From NCBI GenBank assembly GCA_003559585.1, contig PWKX01000025.1:1-7756 (forward strand): a stretch of DNA of 7,756 nucleotides, read 5' to 3'. A program made the translations under genes and the position numbers. Each line of letters begins with the position of its first letter. The stretch's first letter is position 1. A model generated the notes under the pieces. The model did not search any database, was not told the DNA's origin, and was given only the letters and a program-made list of their open reading frames with translations. Shown piece by piece: positions 1 through 4,952 of the stretch. This DNA is from Mollicutes bacterium (lineage in GTDB: Bacteria; Bacillota_I; Bacilli_A; Izemoplasmatales; Izemoplasmataceae).

Positions 1-1541
1 CCGACACCAAACAAAACCGTGAAGAAGACTTAAACAAGATGAAAGAAAACTTAGAAAGCTTACTCGGTCATCATCACTTTGAATACAACATCAAAGGCCG
101 CATTAAAAACATTTATTCTGTCTATAAAAAAATGGAACAACGTGGCAAAGAATTTGATGATATCTATGACTTGTTAGCCCTGCGCATCATCGTTAAAAGC
201 GTTGAAGCCTGTTATAGCGCAATTGGTGTCATCCACTCAAAATACACACCCATCCCAAACCGCTTTAAAGACTATATCGCCATGCCTAAACCCAACCTTT
301 ATCAATCGCTGCATACCTCTGTGATTGCCCAAGGGAAAATATATGAAATTCAAATTAGAACCAAAGAGATGGACCAAATCGCTGAATACGGGATCGCAGC
401 TCACTGGAGCTACAAAGAACAAGGCGCCAAAGTCCCGATGACAGAATTGGTCAGTAAAAAGCTAAAATGGTACGGCGAATTGATTAAATTCACCGAAGAA
501 AGCGAATCAGAAGAAGAAGTCTTAAACTTACTAAGAGATGACATCTTTCATTCTAATGTCTATGTGTTCACCCCTGATGGCGACATCATCGATTTACCAA
601 AAGGGGCCACACCACTTGATTTTGCTTTCAGGATTCACACTGAAATCGGCATTAAAACCGTTGGCGCGATTGTCAACAGTAAAATTGTGCCCTTAGAATA
701 CGAATTAGAAACCGGCGACATCGTTCAAATAAAAACATCGAAAAATTCCTTTGGACCCAATGATAACTGGTTGAAAATCGTCCAAACATCTGGGGCAAAA
801 AGTAAAATTAAAAACTACCTAAACAAACAACGCCGCGATGTGCTCATTGATATGGGGAAAGAGGAATTTCAACGCGAATACGACACCCGCAAACAAAGGG
901 TTAGTCTAAACGATAAACTCATCGAATCCTTATTTAGCAACAAAGGCATTAAAACCGTCGATGATCTCTACTATGAAATCGGTAAAAACACCTTAACAGC
1001 TCGCTCTGCGGTCAACCATATATTAAAAGAAGAAACCGACTTTAAAGAAGAAGACTTAATTGAATCCATCAATAGACCACGTAAAGAAAAAGCCCCAAGC
1101 GATTCAAACATCATCGTCGATGGGTTAGACAATCCCAGCATTAAAATCTCAAACTGTTGTACACCCATACCTGGTGATTCAATCAAAGGCTATATTTCAA
1201 AAGGCACCGGCATTGCCATCCACAGAAGCAACTGTAAAAACTTACAAAACCTTGATCCCTCACGCTTCATCGATGTACAATGGACCGACAACGAAACTGA
1301 AACCCACAACGTCAACTTAAAAATCATCGTCATGAACCGTGATAATATCTTAGCTGAAATCATCAACACCATCACCACCGGCGGGGCAAAAGTCAACCAA
1401 GTAGCCGCCTCAACCAACAAACGGGGTGAAGGCGTCATCAAAGTCAAAGTCGGCGTGAAACACAAACGCGAACTTGAAACCAGCATTATCAACTTACAAA
1501 AGATCAACGGTGTGATGAACATCGAGAGGTTGATGAAATAA
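1..1541 (+). CDS. rel: Bifunctional-type (p)ppGpp synthetase/hydrolase (Rel/SpoT), 5' partial
   Basis: This is the long RelA/SpoT-homologue enzyme that makes ppGpp/pppGpp from ATP and GDP/GTP when uncharged tRNA sits on the ribosome. The frame is open to the left edge (first full codon at base 3), and about 512 codons are visible, ending in TAA. The family is usually 700-750 residues, so the missing part is the N-terminal HD hydrolase domain; hydrolase activity cannot be judged here. In order one sees the synthetase domain (bases about 70-420: GRIKNIYS, YDLLALRI, then NRFKDYIAMPK and the EIQIRT and EYGIAAHW blocks), the TGS domain (about 549-737), a helical region, the zinc-finger-like CC domain (Cys-Cys at 1155-1160, Cys at 1233) and a C-terminal ACT domain (about 1310-1538). 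The RFKD at 261-272 is the RXKD signature of Rel/SpoT, as opposed to EXDD of gammaproteobacterial RelA. The stop overlaps the dtd start by one base (TAATG). Confidence 0.96.
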   Translation, partial: DTKQNREEDLNKMKENLESLLGHHHFEYNIKGRIKNIYSVYKKMEQRGKEFDDIYDLLALRIIVKSVEACYSAIGVIHSKYTPIPNRFKDYIAMPKPNLYQSLHTSVIAQGKIYEIQIRTKEMDQIAEYGIAAHWSYKEQGAKVPMTELVSKKLKWYGELIKFTEESESEEEVLNLLRDDIFHSNVYVFTPDGDIIDLPKGATPLDFAFRIHTEIGIKTVGAIVNSKIVPLEYELETGDIVQIKTSKNSFGPNDNWLKIVQTSGAKSKIKNYLNKQRRDVLIDMGKEEFQREYDTRKQRVSLNDKLIESLFSNKGIKTVDDLYYEIGKNTLTARSAVNHILKEETDFKEEDLIESINRPRKEKAPSDSNIIVDGLDNPSIKISNCCTPIPGDSIKGYISKGTGIAIHRSNCKNLQNLDPSRFIDVQWTDNETETHNVNLKIIVMNRDNILAEIINTITTGGAKVNQVAASTNKRGEGVIKVKVGVKHKRELETSIINLQKINGVMNIERLMK

Positions 1542-1993
1542 TGAAAGTACTCATGCAGCGTGTCACAAACGCGACTTGCACCGTCGATGATGTCGTTACC
1601 GGTGCGATTCAACAAGGGTTGTTGTTGTTTGTGTCATTTAGACAATCAGACGATGAGGTTATCATCAACCACCTAGCCAAAAAAGTTGCCAATTTACGCA
1701 TCTTTGAAGATGGTGAGGGCAAAATGAACCGCAATGTCCAAGCCACCTCAAACGCGGTGTTATCGATTCCGCAGTTCACCTTAGAAGCGAGCACCGAAAA
1801 AGGACACCGCCCCTCATTTTCTAAGGCGTGTGACCCACAAAAAGCAAACACCTTATTCAACCGCTTTAATCAGCGCCTTGAAGAAGAAGGCTTAAAGGTT
1901 TACAAAGGCGTGTTCAGTGCCCATATGAACATCACGTTAAACAATGACGGGCCTGTTACCATCATTTTAGAAAGGACACATGATCATGATTAG
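1541..1993 (+). CDS. dtd: D-aminoacyl-tRNA deacylase
   Basis: Dtd hydrolyses D-amino acids (and glycine mischarged on tRNA-Ala) from tRNA in the cytoplasm, a chiral proofreading step. The 150-residue product matches the family length from end to end: the N-terminal MKVLMQRVTNA, the LRIFEDGEGKMN block at 52-63, QFTL at 78-81, GHRPSFSKA at 88-96, and NNDGPVTIILE at 134-144 with the Gly137-Pro138 cross-subunit motif that gives D-selectivity. One deviation is that the residue before Gln78, normally Ser in the SQFTL motif, is Pro (codon CCG at 1769-1771). The Gly-cisPro motif is intact, so I infer an active enzyme. The ATG overlaps the Rel stop by one base, with a modest GAGAGG ribosome binding site at 1524-1529. 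In B. subtilis dtd also follows the rel gene. The C-terminus ends in THDHD, where the next gene's start overlaps. Confidence 0.95.
   Translation: MKVLMQRVTNATCTVDDVVTGAIQQGLLLFVSFRQSDDEVIINHLAKKVANLRIFEDGEGKMNRNVQATSNAVLSIPQFTLEASTEKGHRPSFSKACDPQKANTLFNRFNQRLEEEGLKVYKGVFSAHMNITLNNDGPVTIILERTHDHD
1973..1976 (+). promoter_or_regulatory. Ribosome binding site that picks the GNAT start at 1986
   Basis: AGGA (within GAAAGGA, 1970-1976) lies 9 bases before the ATG at 1986 but only 3 bases before the in-frame ATG at 1980. The spacing favours 1986 as the true start. Confidence 0.6.
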
Positions 1994-2801
1994 ACAACTA
2001 ACAGAACAAGACAAAGCGACCATTTTAGACTTTCTTTATGAGGAACCAGAACTAAACCTCTACATCATCGGTGATATTGAAAACCATGGTTTCAACACAA
2101 AAAACATCGTTTTCTACGGTGAATTTAAAGATGATCAACCCATCGCCGTGATGAACAAAAACATGTCAAACCTCACCTTCTACACATCTGAAAAAAGCTT
2201 TAATGAGGCATGGATTGATGTGTTTAACCAGGTTGGCTTTTTATTTATTTCTTGCCAAACCTCACAAATGTCCGCCATCAAAAAACATTATCCTGATATG
2301 CGTGAGGATGTGATGGATTTTATGAAATCAACCACGTTTAAACGCGATGAATCCATCGATTATAGCGGGCTTAAGATTTTAAAAGACGCACACGATGCTA
2401 AAAAAGTGCTTGCGTTAATTAAAACGATTCCAGAACTCTACACCGTACACGCCAAAGGCGATGAAGAAGCCATCAACTACTTTTTAAGAAACAGTGGTGA
2501 AAACGGCACAACCGTCTTCATCGAAGAAGACGGCATCGTAGCCGCGACGGCCAGTGCGGTATATGAAACAAAAAAATCAGCGATGATTGTGGCGGTTGCA
2601 ACCCATGATGACCACCGTCAAAAAGGGTTAGGCAAAAAAGTCATGCATTATTTAATGGACTTATACGTTAACCATAAAGGCAAAACCTTATGTTTATACT
2701 ACGACGACCCACGCGCTGAAAAACTGTATAAGCGATTAAATTTTGTTGATATCGACCGCTGGAGTATGTTGGTGCCAGACGATGAAACCACCGCGTATTG
2801 A
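1986..2801 (+). CDS. GNAT-family N-acetyltransferase with FR47-like C-terminal domain
   Basis: A predicted acetyl-CoA-dependent acetyltransferase of 271 residues; the substrate cannot be deduced. The C-terminal half (about 130-265) carries the catalytic GNAT fold. It has a beta strand and acetyl-CoA pyrophosphate loop VATHDDHRQKGLG at 204-216, which contains the Q/RxxGxG/A motif A (RQKGLG, 211-216), followed by YYDDPRAEKLYKRLNFV at 238-254, the usual motif B region. The N-terminal half (with NLYIIGDIENHGF at 24-36) resembles the degenerate first domain of two-domain GNAT proteins. The start at 1986 is preferred over ATG 1980 because of ribosome binding site spacing, and it overlaps dtd by 8 bases. 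The stop is TGA, which shows standard code use. The next GNAT gene starts inside its end. Family assignment is secure; I do not recognise a named gene. Confidence 0.85.
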   Translation: MIRQLTEQDKATILDFLYEEPELNLYIIGDIENHGFNTKNIVFYGEFKDDQPIAVMNKNMSNLTFYTSEKSFNEAWIDVFNQVGFLFISCQTSQMSAIKKHYPDMREDVMDFMKSTTFKRDESIDYSGLKILKDAHDAKKVLALIKTIPELYTVHAKGDEEAINYFLRNSGENGTTVFIEEDGIVAATASAVYETKKSAMIVAVATHDDHRQKGLGKKVMHYLMDLYVNHKGKTLCLYYDDPRAEKLYKRLNFVDIDRWSMLVPDDETTAY

Positions 2802-3363
2802 TGCCAAACGCATCGTATTAAGACCGTTAAACTTAAACGACACAAGCGCTTTATTCACCCTAATGTCACGTGCTGATATTGGGCCGTTAGCCGGTTGGAA
2901 ACCGCATCAATCACCAAAACACACCAAAGCCTACATCAAAGACGCCAAACGTTTTAATAAACAAACGTATGTGTTTGGCATTGTCCTTAAAGAAACAAGC
3001 CGTTTAATCGGTACGGTTGAACTCTACAACATCAAACACAACGCCGCCGACACTGGCTTGATCATCCATCCAGATGTTCAAGGACTTGGTTATGGGAAAG
3101 AAACGATTAATGCCATCTTACATTTTTCTTTTGAACACTTGTTTTTAAACAAGGTTTATTACCGCACGTTTACAGAAAACGACCCTTCCATTCAATTGAT
3201 GAAATCACTGGGTTTCAGTGTTTTAACCGTTCAGTACCGCGGATATACCTTGTATGACGGGTCAAAAAAAGACTTAATCGTTGGCATGTTAACCCAGCAA
3301 GCATACCATGAAAACAACGCCTTATTGACCGGTGATATCCGGGTTCAAGCCGGTGAGATTTAA
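2782..3363 (+). CDS. RimJ/RimL-type GNAT acetyltransferase
   Basis: A 193-residue protein of the Acetyltransf_3 (RimJ/RimL-like) group. It opens with the typical strand AKRIVLRPLNLND (8-20), has a middle strand FGIVLKETSRLIGTVELY (65-82), and carries motif A as IHPDVQGLGYGKETINAIL (95-113; QGLGYG at 100-105 binds the acetyl-CoA pyrophosphate). The C-terminal ENDPSIQLMKSLGF (132-145) is the usual Asn-containing helix of the family. Members acetylate ribosomal-protein N-termini, other peptides or small molecules; nothing here specifies which. The ATG at 2782 overlaps the preceding GNAT gene by 20 bases in another frame. The upstream ribosome binding site is weak (GGTG at 2771-2774), so translation is probably coupled. 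It is the last gene before the intergenic region and has no obvious terminator of its own. About 20 C-terminal residues after the fold (NALLTGDIRVQAGEI) have no recognised role. Confidence 0.85.
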   Translation: MKPPRIDAKRIVLRPLNLNDTSALFTLMSRADIGPLAGWKPHQSPKHTKAYIKDAKRFNKQTYVFGIVLKETSRLIGTVELYNIKHNAADTGLIIHPDVQGLGYGKETINAILHFSFEHLFLNKVYYRTFTENDPSIQLMKSLGFSVLTVQYRGYTLYDGSKKDLIVGMLTQQAYHENNALLTGDIRVQAGEI

Positions 3364-3374
3364 GGTGTATTTTA

Positions 3375-3403
3375 TTGACTTAAAGGCGCCTTGCCTTTAT
3401 AAT
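3375..3403 (+). promoter_or_regulatory. Sigma-A promoter of the hisS-aspS T-box operon
   Basis: TTGACT (-35, 3375-3380) and TATAAT (-10, 3398-3403) are separated by exactly 17 bases. This is a near-perfect housekeeping promoter placed just upstream of the T-box leader. A transcript start near 3410 would include all of Stem I. It also separates the upstream rel-dtd-GNAT unit from the hisS operon, although read-through from upstream is not excluded. Confidence 0.85.
3381..3399. repeat. Inverted repeat filling the promoter spacer
   Basis: TAAAGGC (3381-3387) and GCCTTTA (3393-3399) form a perfect 7-bp dyad around GCCTT. A second, overlapping perfect palindrome AAGGCGCCTT lies at 3383-3392. The dyad fills the spacer between the -35 and -10 boxes and its last two bases enter the -10. 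It could be a repressor operator or a supercoiling-sensitive spacer. It lacks a T-run, so an intrinsic terminator for the upstream operon is unlikely. Confidence 0.5.
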
Positions 3404-3413
3404 TAAATCAACC

Positions 3414-3506
3414 GAAGCGGAAAAATGCGTATCAAGCATTCTAAAGAGAGGGCGCCTGAGCTGAAAACGCCTGAATGCAACCATACTTGACATTTCCAAG
3501 GGCTTT
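3414..3506 (+). ncRNA. T-box Stem I with candidate Asp specifier GAC at 3489-3491
   Basis: Pairings seen from the base upward are GAAGC/GCTTT (3414-3418 with 3502-3506, one wobble), GGAAA/TTTCC (3419-3423 with 3493-3497), GTAT/ATAC (3429-3432 with 3483-3486), GCATTC/GAATGC (3436-3441 with 3473-3478) and the distal GGGCG/CGCCT (3450-3454 with 3468-3472). The internal loop between the second and third helices has GAC followed by the expected purine A (3489-3492). Its distance from AGAGAG and the distal stem resembles other T-boxes as I remember them. Alternatives are CAT (His) at 3482-3484, or CAT at 3491-3493 overlapping the GAC as GACAT. I favour Asp, with moderate certainty. Confidence 0.55.
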
Positions 3507-3526
3507 TTTGAAATCAGTAGAAAAAG

Positions 3527-3553
3527 ACGTAACCCTGCGTTAAAGGATAAGGG
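3527..3553 (+). ncRNA. Stem IIA/B-type pseudoknot of the T-box
   Basis: ACG (3527-3529) pairs with CGT (3538-3540). The loop bases CCCT (3533-3536) can pair with AGGG (3550-3553) just before Stem III, giving the H-type pseudoknot usual at this point in T-box leaders. Confidence 0.6.
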
Positions 3554-3569
3554 CCGGATATATATCCGG
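3554..3569 (+). ncRNA. Stem III hairpin of the T-box
   Basis: CCGGATATATATCCGG is a perfect 16-base palindrome, folding as CCGGAT/ATCCGG with an ATAT loop. It lies two bases before the antiterminator, where Stem III is expected. Confidence 0.8.
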
Positions 3570-3571
3570 AA

Positions 3572-3603
3572 CTAAGGTGGTACCGCGATGAACTCGCCCT
3601 TAG
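3572..3603 (+). promoter_or_regulatory. T-box antiterminator
   Basis: Helix A1 pairs CTAAGG (3572-3577) with CCTTAG (3598-3603), all six pairs Watson-Crick. The seven-base bulge TGGTACC is at 3578-3584, and helix A2 pairs GCGA (3585-3588) with TCGC (3594-3597), with loop TGAAC. TGGT in the bulge pairs with the tRNA acceptor end NCCA. The variable T pairs with discriminator A, or with G by wobble. Confidence 0.92.
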
Positions 3604-3621
3604 ATTCTAAGGGTGTTTTTT
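3595..3621 (+). terminator. Intrinsic terminator of the T-box, upstream of hisS
   Basis: CGCCCTTAG (3595-3603) pairs with CTAAGGGTG (3607-3615; one G-T wobble) around ATT, followed by six Ts (3616-3621). Its 5' arm is the 3' arm of the antiterminator, so the two structures are mutually exclusive. Confidence 0.92.
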
Positions 3622-3642
3622 ATTATAAACAGGAGTGATGAC

Positions 3643-4950
3643 ATGATCAAACGCATGAAAGGCACCTACGATATCACAGATGATATCGGTTATTACCAAA
3701 CCATTGAAAAACACATTCAAAAAATTTCCAAATTATTCGGCTATCAAGAAATCAGAACCCCGCACTTTGAAAGTCGGGACTTATTTCACCGTAGTGTCGG
3801 CGCTGATAGCGACATCATCAGCAAGGAAACCTATGATTTTAAAGACCGCGGCAACCGCATGAACACGTTGCGACCCGAGGGAACCGCTGGGGTGGTTAGA
3901 GCATTAATTGAAAACAAACTTTATGCCCAACCTACGGTGCCACAAAAACTTTACTACTACGGCAGTATGTTTAGATATGAGCGCCCTCAAAAGGGACGAT
4001 TCCGTGAGTTTAGACAATTTGGTGCTGAAGCCTTTGGCTCAGCGCACCCATCGTTAGATGCAGAGGTGATTGCTTATGCGTTCACGGTATTAAGAGCGCT
4101 GAAAATCAAAGACGTCAATGTCCACCTCAACACCTTAGGTGATGGGCAAAGTCAAACCGCATACAAAGACGCCCTTAAAGCACACTTCAAACCACATATC
4201 ACCACGCTTTGTCAGGACTGTCAAACTCGTTATGAAACCAACCCACTGCGCATCTTAGATTGCAAAGTAGACCAAGGCCATGCGGCGATGAAAACAGCCC
4301 CAAAAACAACCGAACACTTAACAAGTGAGGCGCAAAAACATTTTGAAGATGTGCAAGCGTATTTAGATGCGATGAACATCCCTTATACGGTTGATCATAA
4401 CTTAGTTAGAGGCCTTGATTATTACACACATACTGTGTTTGAAGTGAAGGTAAGCGAACAACTCTTAGGTGCACAAAATGCCATTTGTGGTGGTGGGCGA
4501 TATAATGATTTAGTCGCTTCGCTTGATGGCCCTGTCACACCAGCTGTTGGGTTTGCTTTTGGTGTTGAGCGCTTAGTGGTCGCTTTAAAAGCAAACAACA
4601 CCCCCGTAGAAGCCCCCTATTTACACGCTTATTTCATTATCCTTGGCGCCAAACCACGCTTAAAAGCCATGGCTTTATTACAACGCTTACGCTTAGGTGG
4701 TCTCATGTGTGACATGGATTACATGGAAAAAGCCATCAAAGGCCAATTTAAACAAACCGAACATAAACAAGCACGCTTTGTGATGGTCCTTGGGGATGAG
4801 GAAGTAGACAATGAAACCATTGAAGTCAAAGACCAAAAACTGAACGACCGCTTCAGTGTTTCTTTTAATGACTTATACATCACGTTAGTCGATAAACTCA
4901 CCACTTCAACCACCGATTGCCACGATTGCGATCATAAAGGAGAGAAATAA
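3643..4950 (+). CDS. hisS: Histidyl-tRNA synthetase
   Basis: A class II aminoacyl-tRNA synthetase that charges tRNA-His in the cytoplasm. The product has 435 residues, slightly above the usual 420-430. Visible landmarks are MKGTYDI near the N-terminus, the motif 1 region TPHFESRDLFHRSVG (39-53), TLRPEGTAG (75-83), motif 2 FRYERPQKGRFREFRQFG (110-127), the CxxC and NPLRILDCK segment (190-208), the histidine-specific RGLDYYTHTVFEV (256-268), GGGRYNDLV (283-291), motif 3 AVGFAFGVERLV (301-312) and a C-terminal anticodon-binding domain (about 325-415). The start at 3643 is set by AGGAG at 3631-3635, 7 bases upstream. An in-frame GTG at 3613 lies inside the terminator stem and is rejected. The C-terminus ends in an unusual Cys/His-rich tail, DCHDCDHKGEK (425-435). 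The gene lies directly behind the T-box and 2 bases before aspS, whose ribosome binding site lies within its last codons. Confidence 0.97.
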   Translation: MIKRMKGTYDITDDIGYYQTIEKHIQKISKLFGYQEIRTPHFESRDLFHRSVGADSDIISKETYDFKDRGNRMNTLRPEGTAGVVRALIENKLYAQPTVPQKLYYYGSMFRYERPQKGRFREFRQFGAEAFGSAHPSLDAEVIAYAFTVLRALKIKDVNVHLNTLGDGQSQTAYKDALKAHFKPHITTLCQDCQTRYETNPLRILDCKVDQGHAAMKTAPKTTEHLTSEAQKHFEDVQAYLDAMNIPYTVDHNLVRGLDYYTHTVFEVKVSEQLLGAQNAICGGGRYNDLVASLDGPVTPAVGFAFGVERLVVALKANNTPVEAPYLHAYFIILGAKPRLKAMALLQRLRLGGLMCDMDYMEKAIKGQFKQTEHKQARFVMVLGDEEVDNETIEVKDQKLNDRFSVSFNDLYITLVDKLTTSTTDCHDCDHKGEK

Positions 4951-4952
4951 TC

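Larger units (their letters stand above)
3410..3621 (+). ncRNA. T-box riboswitch leader of hisS-aspS-tcdA-msrA
   Basis: A tRNA-sensing transcription attenuation leader: uncharged cognate tRNA pairs with a specifier codon and with the antiterminator bulge, allowing read-through into hisS. All expected parts are visible: a long Stem I (about 3414-3506) with the AGAGAG element at 3445-3450, an AGTAG at 3516-3520, a Stem IIA/B-type pseudoknot (3527-3553), Stem III (3554-3569), the conserved T-box sequence AAGGTGGTACCGCG (3574-3587), and a terminator overlapping the antiterminator. It lies between a strong promoter and the hisS ribosome binding site. Four tightly spaced genes follow, so it likely controls all of them. 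The amino-acid specificity is less certain than the class; see the Stem I entry. Confidence 0.95.

Noticed and set aside
39..1541. Rel as a complete short synthetase starting at ATG 39
   Set aside because: The frame is open to the window edge, and ATG 39 falls within the synthetase domain just before its GRIKNIYS block. The TGS, CC and ACT domains mark a long Rel whose start lies upstream.
2743..2781. Upstream TTG start for the second GNAT gene
   Set aside because: It would add 13 residues (rich in Cys and Trp) unlike the family N-terminus; ATG 2782 directly precedes the conserved first strand.
3381..3403. Intrinsic terminator of the rel-dtd-GNAT operon
   Set aside because: The TAAAGGC/GCCTTTA stem is followed by TAATTAAAT, not a T-run, and coincides with a promoter spacer.
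3479..3486. ACC (Thr) or AAC (Asn) as T-box specifier
   Set aside because: Both can be framed in the upper loop, but neither matches the downstream genes, and that loop is closer to the distal stem than expected.
3613..3642. hisS start at GTG 3613
   Set aside because: It lies in the 3' arm of the T-box terminator; ATG 3643 has AGGAG at ideal spacing and gives the normal N-terminus.
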